64,000 nucleotides of DNA from contig CM070508.1 in NCBI GenBank assembly GCA_036346375.1, forward strand, positions 39,576,862 through 39,640,861, read 5' to 3'. A program made the position numbers and the translations under genes. This document shows, piece after piece, positions 52,529-63,179 of the stretch. The DNA comes from Guadua angustifolia (Eukaryota > Streptophyta > Magnoliopsida > Poales > Poaceae). Position 1 is the first letter of the stretch, and each line of letters begins with the position of its first letter. The notes under the pieces were generated by a model. That model was not told the DNA's origin. It made no database searches and saw only the letters and a program-made list of their open reading frames with translations.

Positions 52529-53666
52529 TGCCTTGATGATTGGGATATGATCTAAAAGACGATCCATCCAACAATTAACATCCTTGGCACAAGAAGCAAA
52601 ATCATGTAGAAGGAGGGGAAGCAAATCCAAATTACATAAATATAAATTACATAAGTGTGGAATTTAAGTGCGGAATTTAAATGCAGAATTTAAGACAAAA
52701 TGTAAATACGTAAAGGAAATTAAGCATAAGGAAAAGAGTTTTGTATTTCTGGAAGAGAGATTTACAAAGTCTCACAACAAAGTGGGTAAAGCTCAAAGGA
52801 GCACCAAAAACCTTAAAAACCTTCAAGATGGGGAATGCTACCCCTACTCCTTTATTTATGCTACTCTTGGGGCACCTACCACCCTTAGATGAGTCCCTCA
52901 ATCCTAGGGCACTCCATCAAAGGCTAGGATTGACCCACTCACACAGCCATGCAAGTGCTAACCCAAAACCCTAAAACAAACCTGGGTTTCTTGCAAGGTT
53001 TTCAAAGCACACTAACTAGACCCACTATCCTATTAACTAGACCGCTATCTAATAGCTCTCCTTGATCCACGTAGCATCAAGCTAGCATCTTTTCCTTTCC
53101 TTATCTTTTAGGCTTTCCATGACTCCGTCTCAGATCATTTTCTGGCGATCCTCAACCGTTTGGACTTTCGGCGCACCTCACATAGTCCCAATGATCCTCC
53201 GCCTCACCATGATCTAGCACAGTCGTCTGCATCCATCAAAACAAGTAAAACTCATCATATAGTAATGTCTAAAAAGATATGTAGTTAAACTTCCAGAATC
53301 ATAATTTTTAGATCTTCCACACTCATTAGGGCCGGTGCTACCGTCCCCTGGCCGGTAGCACTACTCTTCATCCCAAAACCAGAATATCCCTTTCTGAAAT
53401 ATTTACAGCAGCCATTCGGTCGGTGCTATCGCTCGGCCGATAGCACCGGTCTGACCGAATCCCTAAAAACACCCTCTCGGGATTTTTCACACCGATCTGG
53501 GGTCCGGTGCTACCGCTCGGTTGGTAGCACCGAAAAAAAACAGACAGAGCTCAAATTGGTCCAAATTGAAAATCCAATTCAAATCAAACTCAACCCAAAA
53601 CATACCAATCTCAAATTTAGTCAAACACTCATCACCAACATCGGTAGACCTCCACATAATCTTTCA

Positions 53667-55526
53667 ATCTCCCCCTTGATGTGTATATTGGCAAACAATA
53701 CGAAAGGCATACAATTTGAGTTTGAAAAAGAAGACAATAAAGCAATTTGGGATGAAAAGCCAAACTTGGTCCAGAAAACAAAAAAAAATGAAGACATGAC
53801 CAAGTTGACAAGAAGAATTTTAGAGCGAAGACCAAGAAAAAACAAGTTTTCCATGAAAACTCTAAAAGACCAATAAAAGCTCATAAAAGAACTCAAATAT
53901 GCTTATGATTGAAGATAGTTATCAAGTGTTCAGCAAAATCATAAGATCTAAAATGCAATTCTATTTTATCTTTTAAAGATTACATTTCTATCTTTCAATG
54001 ATGCCTTTTCTATAAATTCTCCCCCATTTGGCAATATAGGCATCAAGAAAGCATTTTCTCTATTGTTGTATGATATTCACCTAAAAAGCTTTGAAAATTA
54101 TCCAAGTAATCAAAATAACAAGATATGACGCCAAGCTAGACAATTTGAGATTATGCTAAACTAAGACATGTCCAAGTGCAAATAACAAGTTTTGCTAGCA
54201 AATCTCTTTTTGAAAATATTATTTTTAGTAAGATTTGACATGTGCAACATTTAGCATTAGTTTCAAAACTAGAAACAAAGTCACTCAAAGGATTAATTAG
54301 AAAACCTAGAGTTCAACCTACTCAACGATTTGGGGAAATTAGAAGTGCATATAAGGTCCTTCGAGCTCATGTTTCATTGAATACAAATTTTTCTTGAAGA
54401 TCTTAAAAGACATAGCGGGGTGAAAATGTTTGATATTATTTGCATTCTTTACCCACTTATGTTTTTTATTTGCATTTTTCAAGTGTAATTAACTCTAGCC
54501 ATTGTCGACCATCTGAAGAACTCTTAAGAGGATAATCTTGGTCATACACGATATATTCCAAGTTCATCCCAAGTACAATGGGAAGCAGTCTTGTAAATGT
54601 AACGTGTTGAGATCAATTTGCTCACAAAGGGACAATCTTTCTTATTTTCATTTTAGCATATATAAGAGCGAATGAAGGACTCAAGTATAGATCAAACTAG
54701 TTTCACCCAAGTTGCTATAGGGACTTTAGAGAACTCCAAAATTTTAAAAATCATGGCAAATACCCCTAGAGGAGAAACTCAGCAAGTAAAAGCAACATGT
54801 TTCATCCAGTTTTTCTTTTAAAGCTCATTTTTCAATTTTTAACAAGGTTAGCAAGATAAATGAACTTGGACATTACCTAGGTTAGTGATTTTATTCATAT
54901 GATGTAGCATGGTGTATAGCATGATGAATAGACATTTGCATAACAAACAAAGTTCATAAAGCAGAAAACAAAATATAATATGCAATGCATAAAACATATT
55001 CTCAAAACTCCCCCGGAACATGAGTTAATTTTAAGCATAAATTTGGTTTAAATTGATTTATTAGTAAAATTAAGCCCAAAGAAGATTCGAATAAACTCAA
55101 ATAAAACCAAAAACACAGAATGAGAGAAGAAGTTGAGAACCTATGAACTGGGTGACTATAGAGCATAGAAAAGATAGTAGAGAACACTACGGCTCAGACT
55201 CATGCTAATCTTCCCCAATGACTGATATAGGAAAGCTGCCTCTAGATCCCAAGCTAAGAAGTGCATATAGACCCTGTCTATATAGGGGGCCCAACACCTG
55301 CTAGACTTATAAGACTGAGGGAACTCGACCTAGAAAGAAGAGAGAACAACTAATTATGCATGATAGCAATCTAAAGCGTAAGATGAGATGTCCATGTGAA
55401 TCATGCCAAAAATCTAAGTGAAGTGAACTCAAAACAGAAAATAAGCCCATAAACAACCAAACAAAGTAAAAGAAAGGAAATGTTAAAAGAAAAAATATAA
55501 TACATAGTATACAAATCAGCTCCCCC
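53667..55526 (-). other. Long noncoding region between LTR and pol of Copia-2
   Basis: Colinear with 32715-34559 of Copia-1. There is no env-like or other ORF. A polypurine tract (minus-strand CAAGGGGGAGAT) adjoins the LTR at 53667-53680, and a second purine run lies near 55520-55532. Confidence 0.65.
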
Positions 55527-56048
55527 TCACAATAAGTTGTGAGGGCTCACGACACCAAGCTCACTCCTCAGGGCAACAAACCTGGAGCTGTCCAAAGGTT
55601 TGGTGAAGATATCGGCTATATAGCTGTTACTCTCTACAAGTTGAAGTGCGATATGCCCTTTCTCCAAATGGTCTCTAACGAAGTGATATCTAACATTAAT
55701 ATGCTTGGTCCAAAAATGCTGCATTGGGTTCTAAGCAATGCAAAAAGTAGAAGTGTTATCACTAAAAAGTGGAACACTCTCTAACGCTAACCCATATTCA
55801 CGTAGAGTCAATCGCATCCAAAGAACCTGACTATAGTAACTTGCTGCAGTAACATACTCAGTCTCTACGGTAGACTGTGCAACTCTAGACTGCTTCCTTG
55901 GTGACCAAGAAACAAGAGAAGTTCCAATGAAGTGACAAGTGCTAGAAATTCTCTGCATCGAAAAGGCTCGAAGGGATAGACAAGAACAGGAAGAGTACCA
56001 AATACCATAATTAGTGGTAGCATGAAGGTACCTGAAGATGCGCTTCAC
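55527..56048 (-). pseudogene. Copia-2 RNase H
   Basis: Minus-strand readings are MKRIFRYLHATTNYGIWYSS, SWSPRKQSRVAQSTVETEYV (the conserved Q-S-T-E-EY catalytic block of Copia RNase H), LWMRLTLREYGLALESVPLF and SDNTS, then after a frame change HINVRYHFVRDHLEKGHIAL and IADIFTKPLD, the standard C-terminal end. RNase H degrades the RNA strand during reverse transcription. One frame change lies near 55727. Otherwise this part is well preserved. Confidence 0.85.
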
Positions 56049-56078
56049 CGATTGGCGATGCGAGGCATGAGGAGAAGC

Positions 56079-56890
56079 CTAAAATTGAGCACATAAACAC
56101 ACAGCGAAATGTATGTCCGGCCTCGAAGCGGCGAGATACAGGAGGGAGTCGATCATGCTCCGGAACTCATTTTGATCAGTAGACTCACCATTCTCGTCAG
56201 GCTTATGGACAACAATGGTGGCCATAGGAGTCATCACTTGCTTCCCATCAGAAATATCGAAGCATCTCAAGAGGTCCCAAGTGTACTTGCCTTGATGCAA
56301 GAAGGTACCATCCCGAGTCTGCTTAATTTGGAGGCCAAGGAAGTAGCTTAACTCGCCCATCATACTCATCTCAAACTCTGTGCTCATCACTTCTGAAAAT
56401 TGAGACAAAAGAGAATGTGAAGAACCACCAAAGGTAATATCATCCACATAAATTTGCATGAGGAAAAAATGAGAATCTTAGTGTCTCACGAATAGAGTCT
56501 TGTCTACTATATCGATTTTGAAATCATAGCTGAAAAGATAGGACTGAAGGCTCTTATACCATGCTCTAGAGGCCTGCTTAAGTCCACACAAATCTTTGGA
56601 AAGCTTGAATACATGGCTCGAGTACTTGGGGTTCTCGAATTCTGGACGTTGCTTGAATAAACCTCTTCCTCAATATAGCCATTGAGGAATGTACTCTTAA
56701 CATCCATTTGATAGAGCTTGAAGCCTTGAGATGCAGAAAATGCAAGTAGGATCCTAATAGCATCTAGTCTTACTAAAGGGGCAAAGGTCTTCTCAAAGTC
56801 AAGACCCTCAACCTGAGTAAAGTCCTGTGCAACCAATCTAGCCTTGTTACGAATAACAACCCCATCTTCACTCTGCTTATTTTTGAACAC
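56079..56890 (-). pseudogene. Copia-2 reverse transcriptase
   Basis: Minus-strand readings are NKARLVAQDFTQVEGLDFEK, TFAPLVRLDAIRILLAFSA and YQMDVKSTFLNGYIEEEV (first catalytic Asp), then after frame breaks MQIYVDDITFGGSS with the YVDD pair, FEMSMMGELSYFLGLQIKQ and GKYTWDLLRCFDI. The order is diagnostic of Ty1/copia RT. Frame breaks near 56470-56600 make it nonfunctional. Confidence 0.9.
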
Positions 56891-57454
56891 CCACTTGGTC
56901 CCAATGATATTATGACTAGATGGGGGCTCTATAAGCTGCTAGATTTTCTCTCTCTCAAAGTTTTCAAGTTCCTCATGGATAGCATTAATTCAAGACTCAT
57001 CGGATAATGCATGAGTAATATCTTTTGTCTCAAAAAAGGAAACAATGGTAGAGTGAAGGTAGAAAGAAGATAAGCCTGATTTTGAGCACGTCACACACTC
57101 AAATATATCACCAATGGTCTAATCAGATGGATGAGAATGCTGAACATGGCGAGGAGGTGCAAAAGCGGAAGTGGCCTCTACCTCATACACATAAGAGGTA
57201 GGAAGAGAACCACTTGCTGAAAGAGAGACTGAAGGCAAGGGCTAGTCTCCCTAAGGTGTAGAAATGGAAATAGGTGCCACCTCAAGTGTAAAAGGGACTA
57301 GATCAAGTGGAATACCATCATCTCCATCATCCTCATCCTTTACGAAAATGGTCTCGGAGGAGGAAGAAGAGACTGAAATATCAGGTCTAACTCCTGTGCT
57401 AGCCTCATAAAAAGTCACATCATATGTCTCTATACTCCTATTCACATCACAACT

Positions 57455-58063
57455 TCAGACCCTATAGCTACACGGGAAAGACGAGTAAGCCAGAAAAATA
57501 CCATCAAAAGAACGATTCTCAAACTTATCTAGATTACCAGTCTTAAAAATGAAACACTTGCAACCAAACACATGAAAATGAGAGACACTAGGCTTTTGCC
57601 CATATCTCAACTCATAAGAAGTGAACTTCAAATATGCTCTCAATAACACATGATAACAAACAAGGAAAGCAGTAGCTATAGCCTCAACCCAAAACTTTAT
57701 AGGAGTACTATACTCATCTAGCATCGTCCTAGCCATCTCTACCAGGGTCATGTTCTTCCTTTCCACTACGCCATTTTACTGAGGGACGTATGGAGAGGAG
57801 AACTGATGCTCTAAACTAGACTCCACACAAAAACTCACAAAGTAGGAGTTCTTGAACTCTGTGCCATTATCACTATGTATAGATCGTAAGGCACTTAGGA
57901 GCTCAAAAGATAACCTACTGACTAAACCCCTGAAATGAGAAAACGTCTCATCCTTCGAGGCCATTAAAAACACCCAAGAATACCTCAAAAACTCATAGAC
58001 AATGACAAGAAAATACCACTTCCCTCCTACTGACTGCACTCTAGCTAGATCAATAGTGTCCAT
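57455..58063 (-). pseudogene. Copia-2 integrase core and C-terminal part
   Basis: Minus-strand readings are MDTIDLARVQSVGGKWYFLV (core start; the first acidic residue lies in this D-rich block), SALRSIHSDNGTEFKNSYF (second Asp) and LEHQFSSPYVPQ, then ERKNMTLVEMARTMLDEY with the core Glu, and VFGCKCFIFKTGN. A stop separates the two halves (Q-NG-VERKN junction near 57770). Between integrase and RT (56890-57455) lies a Ser/Asp/Glu-rich linker (SETIFVKDEDDGDDG). Pre-integrase, protease and gag are missing because the element is truncated near 58180. Confidence 0.85.
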
Positions 58064-58180
58064 ATATAAAAGCTATCTTGGTGCATCAGTCTACACAGTA
58101 GTGACTGGAGGAACATAGTAGTGACTGGAGGATAAGAAGGAGAAACCATGTTGCTATGTCGGTAAGGAGAGTAAACTAAG

Positions 58181-59172
58181 TTTTTATGTAATGTCGCAAA
58201 TTAAATGAAATGTTGCAGATGAAATTTTTTTCTGTCGTGGTTGCAATTTTCTCTCCCCACCCCTTTCTTTTTTCCCCTTCCCTCCTTTTCTCCTCCCCCA
58301 CCCGACTCCCTCCCCTTTCTTTTCCGTGCGCCTCCTCCCTCCCCAAGGCCAGCACCTCCTCCTTCTCCCCTCATGGTCCTCCAAGCTGCGCCCCTCCCTG
58401 GTCCTCCTCCAAGTCGGCGCCCTCCTTCCTCCCTCTTGCGAGTTGCAGCAAGCCCCTCCTCTCCCTCCTCTTGTTCCTCCTTGGAAGGTAAGTAGGGCAT
58501 GGATTTCTAGAGTTCTTGCTATTGTTTTGTAGGAGTATTTCTGGTTGGAGTGTTCTAGGGTTGAAGATTTTGGAGGGAAATGGTGGTCTAGGGTTTGCAG
58601 GGGAAAATCTATTTTCGGGCTGTGTTCTGCCCGACTGTTAGAGCTATGATTCGAGGGGGTTAGATGCATTTTCTGTTTAGCTGATTGTAGAAGAAGTTGT
58701 AGATCATTGTTTTCCCTTTAATTTGAGTACAAGAACACTAAATTCTATTCAGCCAATCAAAAGATATGGTCGTTTTAGTGCTTGCTGTCCTAATGATGCT
58801 TGTGTTGGTAGCTGAAATGTTGAACTGCTGTTTAAGGCCAGATACAGGTATAATAGAATTTTTTATTACCTAGAGAAAGTTAGGAAATTTTCTTTAGATT
58901 AAGAAAATGTCCTTATTTTCCTGATTTGGATTCAAGAATAAAAAGTTATGCCATTTTGAAGTTTGCTATCCTGAAATGAGAATCTGCTGAAAGTTCAGAA
59001 CTTAGGCTGAAATTCAAAGTGTAATTTGAGGACCTTAAATTCATCTCATGGATGAATGGCTATAGAATAATTGTAGGTTATCCTCTTGTGGTCATTTGGA
59101 GTACAAAAAGTCAATTTTTGGTTTAGCCATTAAAAGGTTATGCTTATTTTAGTGTTGACTGTCCAGAACGAG
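58181..59172. other. Pyrimidine-rich and noncoding stretch
   Basis: 58250-58490 is a CT-rich, low-complexity run that ends in GGAAGGTAAGTAGGG, resembling a first exon and splice donor. 58560-59165 contains loosely repeated units of about 110-200 bases with AAGTTATG-TTTTAGTG-TTG-CTGTCC, a style similar to 10140-10560. No gene was identified. Confidence 0.45.
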
Positions 59173-59460
59173 CACTACACCATGACACAATTTCATCAAC
59201 AGTCTATCTGTCGGCAAAAGCCACGTAGTGTGACGCATTATTTGTCGGCAAAAGTTTTTCCGATAGAAAACAACAGTCGGAAGAAGTCCTGTCGAGAAAA
59301 ACATTTACCGACAGATATTTTTTTGCCGACAGATTATCTGACCATGTTATAAGACTTTTGCCGACAGATATACTTTTTTCGACAGACAGACTTTTGCCGA
59401 CAGATAGTCTGAGAGTAAGACTTTTACCGACAAATAGTCTGAGGGTAAGACTTTTGTATA
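59173..59460. repeat. CACTA-3 subterminal repeats
   Basis: About eight copies of CTTTTGCCGACAGATA-type units and inverted TCTGTCGGCAAAAG forms. Confidence 0.8.
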
Positions 59461-60413
59461 GAATATTATAGATCTAACTAATAATTAATTCATATGTACA
59501 CCACATTACAGTATAAAATGATTGAATTAATGCATCCGTTCAACATGATTCAACTTCATTCAACTAGAACACATAAATTTTGTCCATCAAGTAATACATC
59601 CATTCAACACAGTTCAAATTCATTCAAATAGAGTAATATACAAATTTGTCCAAAAGAGTCATAGTTCGTACAGTTAACTATCTATCATTTACAAAATACA
59701 ACCCTGCTGGATCTTCAAAGCTAGGGTCAACTATCTTCCACCCACATGAGGTGTTCAGTATACAAAATGATCACTTTGTATTCATACGACTAGCTAGTAG
59801 TTTTGAACAAAAGCATCTAATACCGATTGGCATGATGGTAACACTAACTTCCTAGGTCCTTTCAACTCTGCCTGCAAAGAAAACACTTCCAAATTTAGTG
59901 CAAGCACATGAACCATTTGTAGATCAAGAACAATTTTTAGATCTTTAACATGCAGATGTAATGCTTCGATGTAAACCATCAAGGAGAACAAAAAAAGAAG
60001 AATCAATTTATTATCTTAATGTTTGTACCAAATGATGGGAAAAGGAGTCAGCAAATTAAAGTAACTAAAGATACTCAGGAAATTAAGATTCAACTCATTG
60101 ACCATGCCTACAATTTTTGAGATAATTTTCGACCATAATTAATAAAAAGATTCTTGTCGGTGCTAGATAGGTGAATTTGAATCCAAGCCAGAGTTGAATG
60201 AAATAAAACCCATGTAGCCTACAAATGTAGCACAGATGTTAGAAAAATAATTGCATGCAACCAGAAAACGACTAGAGTTCCTTTGGTCTAGTTTTGTATT
60301 TCCTTAGTCTTTGCCATGTTGGGTGTTTGGTCTAGTTTTACATGGGAATCCTGAACTTATGTTCCTTGCTCAAGTCACATTTGTGAGTTCCTCTATTGGT
60401 ACCCTCTTTGCAG
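59461..60413. other. Noncoding stretch inside CACTA-3
   Basis: AT-rich, with repeated CATTCAAC / AATACATCCATTCAAC units at 59525-59640. No gene was seen. 60330-60413 may be intron sequence of the decarboxylase fragment, ending in CTCTTTGCAG. Confidence 0.45.
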
Positions 60414-60960
60414 CACTTGGTGGAGGAGTAATACAGGGAACCGCTAGTGAAGCAGTTCTTGTTGCACTATTGGATGCACGTGATAGAACTTTAAGGAAGC
60501 ATGGGAATAAATCCCTTGAAAAACTAGTAGTTTATGCATCTGATCAGACACATTCTTCTCTGCAAAAGGCATGTCAAGTATGTTGATAGAACCCAACTGG
60601 AGTCTTATTTATTATGTCAAAGATGAATAGCCTGTTCTCTGTGGAAAGATTTATTATTGTCATTTTTTTAGGACAAACAACCTATCTTATTTTGTTCTTC
60701 AGACTTTATGTTATGTTAGAAAAAAGGAGAAATGAAGTAATTAAATAATGAGTATATTCTTCATGTACTATTTGTTTATTTCTATTTTCCTTAGTTCACA
60801 TACTTCTATTTATAGATTGCAGGACAGAGAACTTCAGAATTGTGAGGGCTGACTGTGATAAGAATTATGTTGTTGCACTTGAAGCAGTTAGTGAGGCCAT
60901 TTCCTTAGACTTATCATCTGGTTTGATACCATTTTTCATCTCAGGCAACAAAGGAGCAAT
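60414..60960 (+). pseudogene. Aromatic amino-acid (tyrosine/tryptophan) decarboxylase fragment
   Basis: After an acceptor-like CTCTTTGCAG (to 60413), exon 60414-60577 reads LGGGVIQGTASEAVLVALLD, ARDRTLRKHGNKSLEKLVVY, ASDQTHSSLQKACQ and ends CAA|GTATGT. Exon 2 begins at 60816 after TTTATAG: IAG, then a frame change, NFRIVRADCDKNYVVALEAV, SEAISLDLSSGLIPFFIS. These are the GGGVIQGTASEA and YASDQTHS blocks of PLP-dependent type II decarboxylases (TYDC/TDC); the His of DQTHS stacks on PLP. The frameshift at about 60826 and the lack of the PLP-lysine part make it dead. Introns are retained, so it is a DNA-level capture, not a retrocopy. Confidence 0.88.
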
Positions 60961-61814
60961 ACACCGCTTTCTTCATATGCAAATTTTCTAGAGTTAGGCC
61001 TTGAAAAACTTATACATGAGTTTGAACATTGACATGTCAAAGATTTATTATACTATTTTTAACGAACTACTTTGAGTTAATACAGAGAGTTGCTGACAAT
61101 TCACATCCTGATATTAGACCAAAGTTCAATTATCCTATTGGCCATGCAAGTCATATTGAATAACTAAGTTCTCAATCTTAATCTGCTTCAGACATATGTT
61201 ATTTATTTATCATGGTGTAGGTTTAGCAAGTTTAATCTTATCTAATGTACAAAACTTATATACTTGATTCTTGTTATTAAGATCTTGTGCAAAATAATGG
61301 CAACACCTTATAATTATGAAATTTGTAGCTTCAAACTGTAAGTTGAAGTTAGCTATTTTTTCTGTGTAGTCTTGGATTGTTCTGTACATAACTAGTTCTT
61401 GTACAGCTGCACATGGTCTTCTGAATTAAGATTCTTTCCCTTTCCATTTTTGGGATATTTTCAGCGTTGCTAACATGATTTTTTTTTACATTTTAAAGAG
61501 GTGGTTTTGTCTGACTAGTGTTCTTTAGTTACAAATAAAGTGTTTTTTGTATAATCAAATATACAAGTTCAGCTCCAAAGCCAAATCCAGTGATATGGTA
61601 ATTAAAAGATTAATCCATAGTCAGGGTTTGAAGTGTTTGAAAGAAAATATTTACTGAAATGCAGTAACATCTATGCGATGGTTACAAGAATATCTATCAA
61701 TTATCACTGCAAAAAAATATTTACTAGGCTACAAAAACAGCAAGTTCTCTCAAGCAAGGAAAGAAAATTTATGAAATGAACTATTGCCATGATCAGAGAA
61801 GAAAGAATATTTAC

Positions 61815-62420
61815 CTGGTAAAACAAGCGCTGCATTGCATTGTTGCAGTCAAGGACACTTCCACGGAATTTGATACCTGTTCCTCTCAGGACAACGTGAT
61901 TTGCAATGGCCACATAGGTTAGAAGTGATTGCCAATGGTTATTGCCTTCACTCTTGACTCTGCGAAGCGGCGATTTATACCACTAGCAAGGTCATCATGA
62001 AAGTTCCTTCAAGGACTTCTAAGGACAAGACTAGCGAGAAGATGAGACTTGTTCCTGCAAAATAAGAATATAGCAAGTTGCTTTAAAATTTTGTAAGAAC
62101 AATGTAATCTGTCAGACTAGAACCAAAGATCTTACAACCAAACTAAGGTGATATTCCCTTGTACCATTCATACCAAAAGATAACACGCATAAAGTACCGG
62201 AAAACTCAAGATCGGTTCAATAATTGAGAACTCAAATGGATCCCTTTGCTTGTCAAATATTTGGTATCCTTCCAATGATTCTTTCCCACCCAAGAAAATT
62301 GACTTTGGAGCTAGTATAACCAGAGGATCATTGATGGGTTCAACAAAGATGGGTAACTTAGCTTCTTGTATACCGTTTCTGTTTATGGCATATAGCATTA
62401 TAACATCGTTTCCATAGAAG
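61815..62420 (-). pseudogene. Two exons of a plant protein with cadherin-like repeats
   Basis: Minus-strand exon A (62420-62198) reads NDVIMLYAINRNGIQEAKLP, IFVEPINDPLVILAPKSIFL, GGKESLEGYQIFDKQRDPFE and FSIIEPILSFP, ending CCG|GTACTT. Exon B (61959-61815), after TTCGCAG, reads VKSEGNNHWQSLLTYVAIAN, HVVLRGTGIKFRGSVLDCNN and AMQRLFYQ, ending CAG|GTAAAT. The V-P-NDP-V motif is that of cadherin-like beta-sandwich repeats. I recall a long plant membrane-associated protein with such text but cannot name it. Splice sites look intact. The 236-base intron is present. The upstream side is cut by CACTA-4 at 62421. Confidence 0.7.
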
Positions 62421-62770
62421 CACTACAGGAAAACCAATATTTTTCGTCGGCCAAAAATGTATTTTCGTCGGCCTGACAAAAGCCGATGATTAATACATAT
62501 ATTTTCGTCGGCCTAACCAAAATTGACGATTACTACCTATATTTTCGTCGGTTTTACAATAACTGACGATTAATATATATATTTTTCGTCGGCTATATTG
62601 CAGGCCGACGAAAATATAGAAGTTAGGGTTCGTGCACTCTGCCACGGGTTGGGCGGTCACAAAGTTTTCGTCAGCTATAAACCTAGCCGTCGAAAATACA
62701 TATCTGTTTTCATCAGCTCGAACACGGGCCGACGAAAATAAATATGTTTCCGGCGGCAAGGACTGAGGCC
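62421..62770. repeat. CACTA-4 subterminal repeats
   Basis: About ten TTTTCGTCGGC-type units in both orientations over 350 bases, typical of CACTA ends. Confidence 0.8.
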
Positions 62771-63179
62771 GATTTAAAATGAGGTTTAGGTATTACAAAT
62801 TTGAGCCTCGCTGCGCTGCTTGTCTACTCGATCGCAAATTCCGCCACATCCCAGCTTTCCCGCCCAAGCACCCTCCCGGCCGGCGGCCACGCGCGCCCTC
62901 CTCGGCCGCGCCCGGCCCACCCTCCCAAGACGCCCTCCCTCGCTGCCCTCCCCACCAAGACGCCACCCCTCCTGCGGCTGCCCTCCTCGGCCAAGCCGCC
63001 CCCCCATGGCTGCCCTCCCCCGCCTTGCTCCTCCCAGCCACCACAGGCGCCGCCGCCCCGCCAGCCACCTCCCCAGCCGTCGCCGCCTCCCTGCCGACAA
63101 GAAACATCTGCTGACAAATCAGGTGAGCTGAATTTCTCCCAGGACATTTCGTTTTGTTTCGAGATAATTTCTTGATTGG

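Larger units (their letters stand above)
26409..53666 (-). repeat. 3' LTR of Copia-2, interrupted by CACTA-2
   Basis: The two halves, 26409-26979 and 52532-53666, together make a LTR of about 1.7 kb. On the plus strand it starts TGAAGGGTCGAGG and ends AATCTTTCA, directly followed by ATCTCCCCCTTGATG, the complement of a polypurine tract. It contains GC-rich CCGGTGCTACCG / CGGTAGCACC palindromic motifs (26550-26600 and 53330-53530). Removing CACTA-2 and one TGC copy restores the sequence. Confidence 0.8.
26409..58180 (-). mobile_element. Copia-2: Ty1/copia (SIRE-like), 5' truncated, split by CACTA-2
   Basis: A minus-strand element in Copia order (integrase before RT and RNase H): integrase 57455-58063, RT 56079-56890, RNase H 55527-56048. 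An unusually long noncoding stretch (53667-55526) separates pol from the 3' LTR, which begins at 53666 on the minus strand and ends at 26409. CACTA-2 (26980-52528) splits that LTR. The LTR ends are TGAAAG...CCCTTCA in minus-strand sense. Gag, protease and the 5' LTR are missing: similarity to Copia-1 stops near 58180. Copia-1 at 31241 belongs to the same group. Confidence 0.85.

Noticed and set aside
58201..58532. Pro/Ser- or Gly/Arg-rich ORFs on both strands
   Set aside because: They come from a CT-rich low-complexity run with no motif; at most a UTR-like exon.
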